Source of the DNA: Tepidanaerobacteraceae bacterium
GTDB taxonomy: Bacteria; Bacillota; Thermosediminibacteria; Thermosediminibacterales; Tepidanaerobacteraceae
Assembly (NCBI GenBank): GCA_024655905.1
Contig: JANLFP010000005.1
Coordinates: forward strand, 62,001 to 126,000
Direction of reading: 5' to 3'
DNA: 64,000 bases
Shown here in pieces: positions 1 through 8,836 of the stretch; position 1 is the stretch's first letter, and each line of letters starts with the position of its first letter. The notes beneath the pieces are model-generated. The model saw only the letters and a program-made list of their open reading frames with translations. It made no database searches and was not told the origin of the DNA. The position numbers were made by a program, and so were the translations under genes.

Positions 1-1303
1 GGGTTCCCACTATTACCTTCCAGCCCGGCAGTTCGTCTTCGATGTCGGATTTCAAAACCGCCACTTTCCCCGGGATGATGAGTTCTCTCGTCTTCAGCTT
101 GCCTTCCACTTCAAAATCCTTAATCGCCTTTGCAATGGATTTTGCATTGAGTTTTCCCGAAGCCCATGCAGTCAGCACCGAATATCCCCCTGCATCGGGA
201 ATCAGTATCCATGACGGCACCTTTGCCCTCTCCACCTCTCCGGAAACTATGAAATATGTCAGCGCAAAGTCTACGGTAACCAGAAGAGGCGATTTTTCAT
301 CAGCCTGACCTATTCTGTAAATGCCCTGTTCAATCCTCATGGGCCTCTGAGGATCGGTGTAAATATTCTGCCTCAGGGAAAAGAGGGGCAGAGCCATTGA
401 GTAATCCATATCGCTCAATACAATAATCGACGCATATTTTTCAATAAACAGCGCCGCCATGGCGACTTCCATCATCTTATCCCGCGTCATGTCGCACACA
501 AAAGCCACAGTGGGGTATCCAAAAGTCCTGTCTTTTGAAAGAAGCGCCGTCCGCCTTATATTGACAGCATCATCAAAGGCGGTTTTCAAACTCCTGCCGC
601 CGCCGTCCAGGAGAAGTTCGCGAAAGCCCATGCTCTGTATCTTCTGGACAGTATCATACAACTTTGCCTGATCCTCTGCTTTTACTCCGAGCAGAAGTTT
701 GTGCTTGCTTGCTATTCCTGCCATGGCTTCGCAGTTTTTTTCATTTGCACCGTAAATTATGGGCCCAAGGGCGGCAAATTCTTCCGCAGCTGCCGAAGCT
801 ATGTCTGGATCTTCGGAAATTATCATGGGCACCACTTTTTTGCAATCGGAAGTAACCTTTTTAATCAGCGAAATAAATTTCTGCTTGTCTTGCGACGAGC
901 ACCTGAATGCCGCTATCTCCACGTACATTTCTTCGCTGATGCGGGTATAATTCACCGCATTTATATGGTTGATTTTTTTTGCTACATCATCCGCATTTTC
1001 TCCATCGTCGAACATCACCGCAAATCTGGGTTTGTTCACGAATGTTTTCTCGTGCCTGAAAAGGACATTTTCGCCTCCCAGTGAATATGCCCTGTCACCT
1101 ATGCCGAATGTCACCGTCTTCATTGGCGGGGCTGTAGCCTCTGCCAGTTTGTCTTTCGCCTCATCGGACATGTAAGGGCATTTTTCCGCCTGAGTTCCTC
1201 CCTGAGCCAGCTTCATGGCAAAGGCGAGGCATGTGGGGAACCCGCATTCCTTGCAATTTTTCTTTGGAAGCATTTTGTATATTTCCATACCATTTAAGGC
1301 CAT
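1..1303 (-). CDS. acsC: Corrinoid iron-sulfur protein large subunit (partial, C-terminus off window)
   Basis: Gamma subunit of the corrinoid iron-sulfur protein (CFeSP), which carries the methyl group from methyl-THF to acetyl-CoA synthase in the Wood-Ljungdahl pathway. The N-terminus shows the 4Fe-4S signature NCKECGFPTC plus a later KCP (Cys 17, 20, 25 and 42). A TIM-barrel-like body follows. About 434 residues are visible of a family near 445, so only the last residues run off the window edge. The ATG at 1303 is preferred over the in-frame ATG at 1309 because AGGAG lies 8 nt before it. It follows acsD closely, the partner it forms a heterodimer with; acsE and acsB would be expected beyond the edge. 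Confidence 0.95.
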   Translation of the reverse strand, partial: MALNGMEIYKMLPKKNCKECGFPTCLAFAMKLAQGGTQAEKCPYMSDEAKDKLAEATAPPMKTVTFGIGDRAYSLGGENVLFRHEKTFVNKPRFAVMFDDGENADDVAKKINHINAVNYTRISEEMYVEIAAFRCSSQDKQKFISLIKKVTSDCKKVVPMIISEDPDIASAAAEEFAALGPIIYGANEKNCEAMAGIASKHKLLLGVKAEDQAKLYDTVQKIQSMGFRELLLDGGGRSLKTAFDDAVNIRRTALLSKDRTFGYPTVAFVCDMTRDKMMEVAMAALFIEKYASIIVLSDMDYSMALPLFSLRQNIYTDPQRPMRIEQGIYRIGQADEKSPLLVTVDFALTYFIVSGEVERAKVPSWILIPDAGGYSVLTAWASGKLNAKSIAKAIKDFEVEGKLKTRELIIPGKVAVLKSDIEDELPGWKVIVGT

Positions 1304-1320
1304 GATCATCACTCCTATCG

Positions 1321-2256
1321 TTATAACAGTTCATCGATAAAATTGCGGATAATCTCCACGGATTTTGGATGCCTCAAAATAACGGCGTTGGAACCCGCAG
1401 CCAGCACCCCCGCGGCTGTTGCTATTTCCATGGCGATGCCTCTTTCTTCCTGGCTGCCCCATTCGGGCATATCTTCTTCCGATGCCGCAGATTCTTTAAC
1501 TTTCCATGTTTCGAAGGATACCGGGCTAACAATCGGCATTTGAAGTGTGGCGTCGTTCTGGTCCAGGGCGGCCAGCTTTATCCTGTCCATTGTGGTGATT
1601 ACATACTCGAAGCCGTATCCCACCGCAGCGCATCCGGGGTTCATCACCATTTTTTCCGGTTTTACACCCAGCTGGGTTATGAGTATGTTCAACTGTTTTG
1701 CCAGATTTAAATCAACCGAAGACTCGGCGCTCACGATGTTCCCGTATGCCATTCCGCAGGCGGCGCCTACCTCCTTGTAGTTGGCTTCCACCGCCGAAAG
1801 GAAGACATAATTTTTGTCCGGCAAAGCCTCGGCTATTTTGACAAATATTTTGGCGTTTTTTTCATCGGAATCGCATCCCGCTATCATCAGCGGAACCGGC
1901 ACTTCCCCCGCAAGCCTCTCCGCCGTCCGGGCGCATTCCTCCGGAGACCTGTCTTCTCCTTCCGGATTTGCTCCCTCAAATCTTATGCATATAAAATCGG
2001 GATTATATTTTTCCATGCAAAATTTCGCCCATTTTACCGGATCGTCGGCGTATTCTCCGAATATATCTTTCAGGCTCTGGGGCCAGCTCTCGGGAAAAAC
2101 ATCCCATATTTCCATACCCACAGCCGGTTTTGCTCCGGTGTCTCCATCAAATTTATAGAATGGGAGAACAGATTCTCCTCCGAGTTTCAGACCGGAGCCC
2201 ACAGTCACTTCCCGGATTTTTCCGCTGAATTTTTGAGAAGGCTTTTTATAAGCCAT
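1321..2256 (-). CDS. acsD: Corrinoid iron-sulfur protein small subunit
   Basis: Delta (small) subunit of CFeSP, 311 aa, the usual family length. It forms the TIM-barrel half that helps hold the corrinoid. Recognisable stretches include FKFDG-like and PLMIAGCDSDEKN, and a C-terminal GSNAVILRHP. The ATG at 2256 has GGAGT 8 nt upstream; an upstream in-frame extension to 2289 has no ribosome binding site and is not part of the family. It is immediately followed by acsC (17-nt gap), so the two are translated from one transcript. Cytoplasmic. Confidence 0.95.
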   Translation of the reverse strand: MAYKKPSQKFSGKIREVTVGSGLKLGGESVLPFYKFDGDTGAKPAVGMEIWDVFPESWPQSLKDIFGEYADDPVKWAKFCMEKYNPDFICIRFEGANPEGEDRSPEECARTAERLAGEVPVPLMIAGCDSDEKNAKIFVKIAEALPDKNYVFLSAVEANYKEVGAACGMAYGNIVSAESSVDLNLAKQLNILITQLGVKPEKMVMNPGCAAVGYGFEYVITTMDRIKLAALDQNDATLQMPIVSPVSFETWKVKESAASEEDMPEWGSQEERGIAMEIATAAGVLAAGSNAVILRHPKSVEIIRNFIDELL

Positions 2257-2374
2257 GCAGATCACTCCTACGCAATAATTTTGCTGCAACTTTTTTTCGA
2301 TTAATGATTCTGTGCTGCATCTTCCAAAAGCGAAAACTCCATTCTTGCCTGTGCCGTTTTTGTGAAATAAATCC

Positions 2375-3154
2375 CTATACCATCTCCTTTGACATCAAAT
2401 ATGAATCGAATATTTTTTCGGCGGCTCTTCGCGCAGGCACTTCTAGAGGCAGCTTAACAAGGGGCATCCCCCGATTGTCATAGTCAAAGATATTTATATC
2501 AAGAGGTATCGTGCCCGCCAGTTTCAAGCCGTATCCTTCTGCAGCATCAATTATTTCCTCGGTTACACCGCCTTCAGGCACTCTGTTGATTATGAGATAA
2601 AGGTCTTTTACATCCAGAGCAAGCTCTTCTATAAGACTTTTTACCCTTGCCGCAGCGTCAATTCCCCTTTTTGAACACTCGCTTACCGCAAACATTAAAT
2701 CCACTTTTTTTGTTGTGCGGCGGCTGAGATGCTCAAGGCCCGCCTCATTGTCCACAACCATGAATTTATAATTGTCCGCCAGCCTGTCGGTGGCTTCCCT
2801 CAACAAGCCGTTGGCAAAGCAATAGCATCCCAGCCCCTCAGGCCTTCCCATTACCAGGAGGTCGAAGCCATGGCCTTCGATGACGGCCTGCTGAAGCTTT
2901 AAATTGATGTAATCGGCTTTTGACATGCCGCTGGGAAGCTTGCCATCCCTGTTGTTTATGCTAATTTCCTCCCTGATTTCACCCAGCGTAGTTTCAACTT
3001 CCATTCCCAGAACCTGATTCAAATTGGAATTTGGGTCCGCATCAACGGCAAGAACCGGCGTCATGCTGTTTCTCACAAGATAATCCACCAGAAATCCCGC
3101 TATTGTGGTCTTGCCCGTGCCTCCCTTTCCCGCCACCGCCACTGTATACGCCAT
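2375..3154 (-). CDS. acsF: CooC/AcsF-type nickel-insertion ATPase
   Basis: P-loop ATPase of the CooC/AcsF family (SIMIBI class, MinD-like), 259 aa, implicated in nickel insertion into CO dehydrogenase or acetyl-CoA synthase. The N-terminus holds the deviant Walker A GKGGTGKTT and the ADPNSN switch motif. The CYC pair in GLGCYCF matches the Cys-X-Cys dimer metal site known in CooC. GGAGG stands 7 nt before the ATG. It lies between lpdA and acsD, as in clostridial acetogen clusters. A second paralogue lies at 10669-11454; the one beside acsA is more likely CODH-specific and this one ACS-specific, which is inference from position. Confidence 0.88.
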   Translation of the reverse strand: MAYTVAVAGKGGTGKTTIAGFLVDYLVRNSMTPVLAVDADPNSNLNQVLGMEVETTLGEIREEISINNRDGKLPSGMSKADYINLKLQQAVIEGHGFDLLVMGRPEGLGCYCFANGLLREATDRLADNYKFMVVDNEAGLEHLSRRTTKKVDLMFAVSECSKRGIDAAARVKSLIEELALDVKDLYLIINRVPEGGVTEEIIDAAEGYGLKLAGTIPLDINIFDYDNRGMPLVKLPLEVPARRAAEKIFDSYLMSKEMV

Positions 3155-3245
3155 GCAATCGCCTCCATGAAGTTGTACTGCAATTTTTCAGCCCGCAAGG
3201 CGATTTACGTTCGCACCGCCTATGAGCTGCTAAATAATAATTGTT

Positions 3246-4628
3246 TTACACTTTGTGAATGGCATTGCCGTTTACATCTTTTAAAGCTTCCATTACCGCT
3301 TCGGACAGGGTTGGGTGCGAATGAATGGCTGCACCCAGTTCTTCCGCCGTAATTCCGCATTTTATGCCAGCAACCAGTTCCTGGATGAGGTCAGTGGCAT
3401 GGGGCCCAAGCATTGATGCTCCCAGTATCTTTCCGGTTTTTTCATCGGCTATCACTTTTACCTTTCCGACAAGCTGCCCCATGGCCTGAGCTTTTCCCAG
3501 CCCTCTGAAATCGAAGGTTCCTTTTTTTATAGTGTATCCGCGTGCCAAAGCTTCCTCTTCGGTTAGTCCTACACCAGCAACCTCCGGATCGGTGAAAACG
3601 CCTCTGGGAACCGCTGAATAATCCATGACGCACTTTTTTCCCATGATGTTCTCCACGGCGCATTCAGCTTCCGCAAAAGCTAGATGCGCTAGCTGAGCCC
3701 CAGGCACCACATCCCCTACTGCGTAAATCCCTTCAACATTTGTCATCATAAATTCATTTACGGGAATCCTTCCGTTTTCTATCCTGACCCCTACCTTTTC
3801 AAGACCCAGGTCATGAATATTCGCCTTCCTGCCGATGGCCACAAGCATCATTTCCGCTTCAATCTCTTCTCCGCTTTCAAACGCCGCTTTGACTCCGTTA
3901 TCGGTGACTTCGACCCTCACTATCTTTTTGCTCAGCATAAGTTTTATTTTCTTCCTCTTGAGCACCTTTTCCATCTCTCTGCCTATCTCTTTGTCTTCCA
4001 GCGGCAGGGCGTGGTCCATCATTTCCACCATGATAATTTCAGAGCCCATGTTGTTGAAAAACATGCCGAATTCGCAGCCGATGACGCCTGCACCCACTAT
4101 TATCATGCTGGAAGGCAGCTCCCTGAGATTCAGAGCCTCATCGCTGGTAAGCACCCTTTTACCATCGTATGGAAAGACCGGTATCTTTGCAGGCGAGGAA
4201 CCCGCAGCAACAACTATGGCGTCGGCAGTCAAAACCTCTGACGAGCCGTCGTCTTTTGTTACCGTGACTTCGTTTTTGGCGGTAATTTTTCCTGTCCCCT
4301 TTATCGCTCTGACTCTGTTTTTTTCGAAAAGAAATTCTATTCCCTTTACTAACCTTTCCACAATACCGTCTTTTCTATCCATAATGGCAGCGATATCAGG
4401 TGCAACTTCGCCTTTAATGTGAATTCCAAATTCTTCCGCTTCTTTGACGGCAGTCAGGACATCGCTGGAGGCCAGAAGCGCCTTGGTAGGGATGCATCCT
4501 CGATTCAGGCATGTGCCTCCAACCCTGTCTTTCTCCACCACAATCGCCTCAGCGCCCATCTTTGCAGCCTTAATAGCTCCAACATATCCCGCCGGGCCGG
4601 CTCCGATAAATACAACTCTCTTTCCCAT
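3246..4628 (-). CDS. lpdA: Dihydrolipoamide dehydrogenase
   Basis: FAD-dependent disulfide oxidoreductase, 460 aa. It has an N-terminal FAD-binding GAGPAGY, the redox-active pair in GTCLNRGCIPTKAL, a second dinucleotide fold (VGAGVIGCEFG) for NAD, the AVGD FAD motif, and the C-terminal HSHPTLSEA with the catalytic His-Glu. Start at 4628 because GGGAGG lies 6 nt before it; the ATG at 4634 touches the ribosome binding site. An lpdA gene between metF and the second cooC is typical of clostridial Wood-Ljungdahl clusters, where it is thought to link to the glycine cleavage system. No gcvH is seen in the window. Confidence 0.92.
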   Translation of the reverse strand: MGKRVVFIGAGPAGYVGAIKAAKMGAEAIVVEKDRVGGTCLNRGCIPTKALLASSDVLTAVKEAEEFGIHIKGEVAPDIAAIMDRKDGIVERLVKGIEFLFEKNRVRAIKGTGKITAKNEVTVTKDDGSSEVLTADAIVVAAGSSPAKIPVFPYDGKRVLTSDEALNLRELPSSMIIVGAGVIGCEFGMFFNNMGSEIIMVEMMDHALPLEDKEIGREMEKVLKRKKIKLMLSKKIVRVEVTDNGVKAAFESGEEIEAEMMLVAIGRKANIHDLGLEKVGVRIENGRIPVNEFMMTNVEGIYAVGDVVPGAQLAHLAFAEAECAVENIMGKKCVMDYSAVPRGVFTDPEVAGVGLTEEEALARGYTIKKGTFDFRGLGKAQAMGQLVGKVKVIADEKTGKILGASMLGPHATDLIQELVAGIKCGITAEELGAAIHSHPTLSEAVMEALKDVNGNAIHKV

Positions 4629-4649
4629 AGCCATCCTCCCGCAAATATT

Positions 4650-5534
4650 TTATGCCGCGCGCTTAAAACCGCACATTTCAAGCAGCACGGGGACATTTTC
4701 CTCAGCACCGATAGCCATAATGTGGACGCCGCTTGCCAGTTTTTGCTCCACTATTTCATTAATAAACTCGGCGGCTATCTTCAAACCTTCCTTTGTCTTA
4801 TCCTGAGACTTCCTGAGCCTGTCGATCACTTCTTCGGGCACATATATTCCCGGCACGTTTTTGTTCATGTAATTGGCCATTCCAGGAGACTTCAGCGGAA
4901 TCACTCCTACCAGTATCTTCGCGTCTATGCCCTTTGCCGCCTCCAGGAATTTTTTAAATAGTTCGATGTCGTAAACAGCCTGGGTCTGAAAGAATCTTGC
5001 GCCTGCATTGATTTTCTTCTTCATTTTCAAAACCTGGAGTTCAATCGGGTCATACACCGGCGTCACGCTCGCTCCGAGGAAAAAGTCAGGCGTGCCATCG
5101 AGGGGGTTTCCGGCAAGATCCTTTCCTGCCATGAGAGTGGCGGCGGTCTGCAGGATGTTTACCGAATCCATATCAAATACGCCTTTTGCCTGGGGATGGT
5201 CGCCTACCGAAGGATGGTCGCCGGTCAGTGCCAGCACATTTTTAATGCCTAGGGCTGCGGCGGACAGCAGCTCCCCCTGGATGGCTATGCGGTTTCTGTC
5301 CCTGCCTGTTATCTGCATCACCGGTTCCAATCCTTCCTGAACAAGGATTGCTGCGGCACCCAGGGACGAGGCGCGAACCACAGCGCTCTGAAAATCGGTC
5401 ACATTGACCGCATCCACCATGCCCTTTACTTCTCTGGCACACTGTATGAAATGGCTGAAATCCGCACCCTTGGGGGGAGCCATTTCGGTGGTCACGGCAA
5501 AGCCGCCGCTTTGCAGCTTTTGAGCAAGACCCAT
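4650..5534 (-). CDS. metF: 5,10-Methylenetetrahydrofolate reductase
   Basis: MetF-family TIM-barrel flavoprotein, 294 aa, reducing methylene-THF to methyl-THF in the methyl branch of the Wood-Ljungdahl pathway. The N-terminal FAVTTEMAPPKG, the LALTGDHPS segment and QTQAVYD are family hallmarks of the flavin and folate site. GAGGAAGG precedes the ATG. It is followed by lpdA and preceded by metV, the zinc-binding partner; in acetogens MetF and MetV form the active complex. Cytoplasmic. Confidence 0.94.
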   Translation of the reverse strand: MGLAQKLQSGGFAVTTEMAPPKGADFSHFIQCAREVKGMVDAVNVTDFQSAVVRASSLGAAAILVQEGLEPVMQITGRDRNRIAIQGELLSAAALGIKNVLALTGDHPSVGDHPQAKGVFDMDSVNILQTAATLMAGKDLAGNPLDGTPDFFLGASVTPVYDPIELQVLKMKKKINAGARFFQTQAVYDIELFKKFLEAAKGIDAKILVGVIPLKSPGMANYMNKNVPGIYVPEEVIDRLRKSQDKTKEGLKIAAEFINEIVEQKLASGVHIMAIGAEENVPVLLEMCGFKRAA

Positions 5535-5555
5535 AATCCTTCCTCTCCCTTCAAG

Positions 5556-6203
5556 CTATTTTCCGATGGTTACCCTGCGGGGATTCGCAGCTTTGCTGTA
5601 ATCCTTCGGGTCCTTTATTTCCAGCAATCGGTCGAGCTCGTTTGATTCCTTTAATTTCTTATATATCAGAACCCATGCACAGTCGTTTTCCGGATTGACT
5701 TCGCATTTGCCATCCCTTGACCCGCCGCAGGGGCCATTCAGGAGGCTTTTTGCGCAGCGCGTGATGGGGCAGATGCCTGCGGTCCATCCCAGCTCGCACT
5801 GGCCGCATGCCTTGCAGGCTTCGCTGAAATGTCCCATTCTTTCCACTTCTCCTATGAACATGGTGTCGTTGGCCGGGTAAACGGGAATGTTTACAACCTC
5901 CGCCACGGTTTGAGCGCCGTCTCCGCAAGCCATGCACAGTATGGCGTCAGCCGAATCCAGCGCCTGCTTGTATTTCTTCAAGGTAGATTTGGCCTGGAGT
6001 TTGTGGCATGAAGGGTCCAGCACCACATATCCCGTAACCTCTTTGCCTTCCTTCTCGAGTTGCTCCTTCATTGCCAGAATCTCTTTTTCTCCCCCGGTCA
6101 TGCAGGAAGTGGCGCACAGGGTGCATCCTGTTATGAAAATATTCTTCTTGCCCTCCAAATACTTTAAAATATCCGAAAAAGATTTCGGCTGCGTGATGAC
6201 CAT
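5556..6203 (-). CDS. metV: Methylenetetrahydrofolate reductase zinc/Fe-S partner subunit
   Basis: 215-aa MetV, the C-terminal-type domain that pairs with MetF in acetogens. It is cysteine rich: GCTLCATSC near residue 27, CMACGDG in the middle, and CKACGQCELGWTAGICP followed by CAKSLLNGPCGG. These bind zinc and Fe-S clusters in characterised homologues. AAGGGGG lies 7 nt before the ATG. It lies between folD (6-nt gap) and metF (21-nt gap), in the same transcript. The call is firm because the Cys pattern and neighbourhood agree. Confidence 0.92.
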   Translation of the reverse strand: MVITQPKSFSDILKYLEGKKNIFITGCTLCATSCMTGGEKEILAMKEQLEKEGKEVTGYVVLDPSCHKLQAKSTLKKYKQALDSADAILCMACGDGAQTVAEVVNIPVYPANDTMFIGEVERMGHFSEACKACGQCELGWTAGICPITRCAKSLLNGPCGGSRDGKCEVNPENDCAWVLIYKKLKESNELDRLLEIKDPKDYSKAANPRRVTIGK

Positions 6204-6208
6204 TTTGT

Positions 6209-7054
6209 CTACCCCCTTTTGCAGGCTTGAATTACGTGTTTTGCCAGAACGGTGGAGGTTACCGCACCCACGCCGCCCGGAACAGGAGTTATCATTCCCG
6301 CTGCGGAGCTTACTTCATCAAAATCAACATCACCGCACATTTTGCCGTTTTCGTCAAAATTTATCCCCACATCTATGACGCAAGTGCCTTCTCTTACCAT
6401 ATCTTTTTTAATCATCCTCGCTTTCCCGGCGGCAGCAATCAATATGTCCGCCCTGCGGGTTTCTTCGGCAAGATTTGCAGTCCTTGTGTGGCATACGGTT
6501 ATGGTTGCATTCTCTTTCAGAAGCATCATTGCAAGCGGTCTTCCCACCACCATGCTTCTGCCAACGATGACAGCCTTTTTGCCTTTCGGGTCTATGCCGT
6601 AATGATGCAATATCTCCATTACCGCCGATGGAGTGCAGGGCGCGAAGCCCCCCTCTTCCCCGCTCATGACTTTGCTGACGTTCACGGGGCTGAAGCAATC
6701 CACGTCTTTGGCGGGAGATATCTCATATTTTACCACATTTTCTGAAATTTGCGAAGGCAACGGCCTCATAATCATTATGCCATGTATTTTTTCATCAGCA
6801 TTTTGTCGATGGATTACCTCCAGAAATTCATTCTGGCTCAAATCCTGCGGCAGTTCGGTAACACTGCACTCAATCCCGATTTCGCCGCACCTTTTTACTG
6901 CCCCCTTTATATAGGCGGCAGAATCCGCCCTATCCCCCACTATGATGATGGAAAGGGTAGGGACAACACCTTTTTCGCGAAGTTCATCCGCCTCGGCCTT
7001 CAATTTTTGCTTCAAAGCCTCGGCCACTTCCTTGCCGCTCAATATATTCCCCAT
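6209..7054 (-). CDS. folD: Bifunctional methylene-THF dehydrogenase / methenyl-THF cyclohydrolase
   Basis: FolD, 281 aa, converts between 10-formyl-THF and 5,10-methylene-THF in the methyl branch. Visible signatures are the YIKGAVKRC substrate region (catalytic Lys), GRSMVVGRP at the dinucleotide fold and the C-terminal PGGVGAVTSTVLAKH. GGAGG stands before the ATG. Having both FolD and the separate cyclodeaminase FchA (upstream) gives two possible cyclohydrolase activities, as in other clostridial acetogens. Confidence 0.96.
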   Translation of the reverse strand: MGNILSGKEVAEALKQKLKAEADELREKGVVPTLSIIIVGDRADSAAYIKGAVKRCGEIGIECSVTELPQDLSQNEFLEVIHRQNADEKIHGIMIMRPLPSQISENVVKYEISPAKDVDCFSPVNVSKVMSGEEGGFAPCTPSAVMEILHHYGIDPKGKKAVIVGRSMVVGRPLAMMLLKENATITVCHTRTANLAEETRRADILIAAAGKARMIKKDMVREGTCVIDVGINFDENGKMCGDVDFDEVSSAAGMITPVPGGVGAVTSTVLAKHVIQACKRG

Positions 7055-7162
7055 TTTCCAACCTCCTAAAACAATTATTTGAATCCGGTGCGAAAGTTAA
7101 AATTGCCGTCATATGCCGGGGCGCCTCCGGCAGAAAAGTTCTTTTCTCAACCACAATCGCTT

Positions 7163-7795
7163 TTAACTCCCCAGCCTACGTTCCACAATGCATATCGTCT
7201 CATCTGCAATTTCAATGCTGTTTTTTATCAGAATATCCATTTCTTGCCTGCAGTTTTTCACGAATTCTTCGTCTTTTATGCCATTTAGATTGATGTCCAC
7301 GTTGAGCTTGCCGCTCAACAGGGCTGCCTTCAAGCAATGCACTCCGACTCCCACATCGCTTATGGCAAGTTTTGAACCGATATCCGCCAGCCTTCTCTGG
7401 AGCCTTATGGCCTCACCAGCATTCTTCATTATATCAAGCGGCACGGTGCACGCCTTCCTCAGCGCCGCCTGCATGGCTTCTTCCCTGGCTTTTTTCTCGC
7501 TTTCGGTGCCCTTCGGCATTTTATATACCTCCGCCACGTCCTTGAAAACCTCAGCATCTTTGTCCACCAGGGAAAGCAACTTTTCCTGAAGAACTTTGGC
7601 TTCCTCCATGATGCTTTTGATTTCCTCTTCCACGTCTTTATACTTTTCCTTGCCTACCGTAAGATTGCCCACCATGTTGCCAAGCGCCATACCGATGGAT
7701 CCTACCAATGCAGCGGCTCCTCCTCCTCCCGGCACCGGCTCTCTGGAAGCCAGCACATCCACAAATTCTCTGCAGCTTTTTTCAATCAGCATCAT
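7163..7795 (-). CDS. fchA: Methenyltetrahydrofolate cyclohydrolase / formiminotransferase-cyclodeaminase family
   Basis: FchA/FTCD cyclodeaminase-domain protein, 210 aa, mostly helical. The conserved N-terminal PVPGGGGAAALVGSIGMALGN and the later AISDVGVGVHCLKAAL are diagnostic. It catalyses methenyl-THF hydration in the Wood-Ljungdahl methyl branch. The first 14 bases overlap the end of the upstream DUF166-like gene, implying translational coupling. GGAGG lies 5 nt before the ATG at 7795 and 8 nt before the ATG at 7792, so either may be used. Confidence 0.93.
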   Translation of the reverse strand: MMLIEKSCREFVDVLASREPVPGGGGAAALVGSIGMALGNMVGNLTVGKEKYKDVEEEIKSIMEEAKVLQEKLLSLVDKDAEVFKDVAEVYKMPKGTESEKKAREEAMQAALRKACTVPLDIMKNAGEAIRLQRRLADIGSKLAISDVGVGVHCLKAALLSGKLNVDINLNGIKDEEFVKNCRQEMDILIKNSIEIADETICIVERRLGS

Positions 7796-8612
7796 GCATC
7801 CCTCCCAATTTTTTTATTGCCATCCTGGCAGCATTGAAATTAATATGACCCGCCACATGCATGATTAAATCATTTAACTCGGGGTCCATACCTCCGCTCG
7901 ATATGCAGGGGTATGCTGCCCAGAGATGGTTTGCCTTTTGCAATATTTCATCCTTTGGCACGCCTATAAGCCCTGAGGCCACAAAATATGTGGCTCCGCA
8001 GGGCGATGACCTTATTACACGGATGTCATTAACTTTATCTTGCTCGTCCAGGAATATCTCATACTCGGGCATTCCTATCCTGAAATGCTCGATAAATCTA
8101 TTTATAAATTCGAATCTGCCCTTCGACAACGAACAAAACGGCCTCGGAAATGCATATTCCAAACCCAGCTTTTCGCACACCATTTTTATCTTGTTTAAAG
8201 TTGAATTGTCAATCCAAGAAGGGTCTTCCCTGGGAGCGATCACGGCCCGGCATCCGGCGCCGCACGCTCTTTTTAAAAATTCCAGGAAAATGTCTGGATG
8301 AACTCCTATAACCACAACAACGTCATGGGAGGGAAGCTCGGTTTTGATATATGTCTCAGGATCATCCACCAGTTCCGGCAGGACGGCAGGGAATTCAATT
8401 ATCCCTGCCAGGCGGTCTGAAAAGTCCAGCCGGTATTTTTTGCGGAATTCGGAGCAACGATGGCTGCATGCAAACTTTTCGTCCCTGTAGTCTGTCATAT
8501 GCGGTATAAATCTTCTTTCGGCGAATTCACCGCCGTATTTTTTTTGGAACGGACCGGGTGCGGTGGGAACATCCTCGCTTTTCGCTATTAATATTTTTAA
8601 ATCCCCAGTCAT
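7782..8612 (-). CDS. DUF166-like protein, first gene after an internal promoter
   Basis: 276-aa cytoplasmic protein whose C-terminal SSPCGATYFVASGLIG and several scattered cysteines (CSHRCSEF, AACRAVIAP-like, CSLSKG, YPCISSGG) resemble the DUF166 family, which is known mainly from methanogens and anaerobes and has no settled function. The family call is from memory of the motif and should be confirmed. It overlaps fchA by 14 bp and has its own promoter (8662-8700) sharing a palindrome with the main operon promoter, so it is tied to one-carbon metabolism. AGGGTG lies before the ATG. No enzymatic role can be assigned. Confidence 0.7.
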   Translation of the reverse strand: MTGDLKILIAKSEDVPTAPGPFQKKYGGEFAERRFIPHMTDYRDEKFACSHRCSEFRKKYRLDFSDRLAGIIEFPAVLPELVDDPETYIKTELPSHDVVVVIGVHPDIFLEFLKRACGAGCRAVIAPREDPSWIDNSTLNKIKMVCEKLGLEYAFPRPFCSLSKGRFEFINRFIEHFRIGMPEYEIFLDEQDKVNDIRVIRSSPCGATYFVASGLIGVPKDEILQKANHLWAAYPCISSGGMDPELNDLIMHVAGHINFNAARMAIKKLGGMHDAD

Positions 8613-8627
8613 GTATCTTCACCCTGC

Positions 8628-8700
8628 TATACCAGTATATACATCATTCTCTTCCGTAATTATTATAACTTATCCCTGCACAAAATTCCACCAGAATTTT
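8628..8700 (-). promoter_or_regulatory. Internal promoter with 19-bp palindrome, copy 2
   Basis: On the minus strand AAAATTCTGGTGGAATTTT (8682-8700; inverted repeat AAAATTC/GAATTTT around TGGTG) is followed 14 nt later by a TATAAT box (8662-8667). The same palindrome with the same 14-nt spacing precedes the operon head at 14207-14245. Downstream, TATACCAGTATATACAT (8628-8644, plus strand) matches TATACATGTATATACAT at 14186-14202 in 15 of 17 positions. The palindrome covers the place of a -35 box, which is poor, so an activator is likely. It would drive the DUF166-like gene and fchA through acsC. Confidence 0.65.
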
Positions 8701-8747
8701 AAAAAAAAATGGAGCATTTAAAAAAACCTTCAATTAATAAATGCTAG

Positions 8748-8836
8748 CGGTTAGTCAGCAGTCGGCTTTTTGAAATGCATTGCAAAAAGCCCTAAATTAA
8801 GGTTTATCATTGCCTTCCCATGCATTTTAAAAAAGC
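8748..8836. repeat. Dispersed palindromic element, copy 1
   Basis: About 88 nt that fold into a two-arm hairpin (AAATGCAT pairing with ATGCATTT, flanked by T and A runs) and align with 51509-51597 through GTTAG, GCAG, TTTTTGAAATGC, AAAGCC, ATTAAGG and GCATT. The outer stem changes in a compensatory way (ATGCAT pair here, ATGCGT/ACGCAT there). It overlaps the last bases of fhs, so on the minus strand it is at the 3' end of the fhs message. It could be an old MITE-like or extragenic palindromic element, or a processed RNA structure; no coding potential is seen. Confidence 0.5.

Noticed and set aside
42-1175. Several plus-strand open frames across acsC
   Set aside because: They are antisense frames within acsC, lack ribosome binding sites and match no family; acsC itself has a full family signature.
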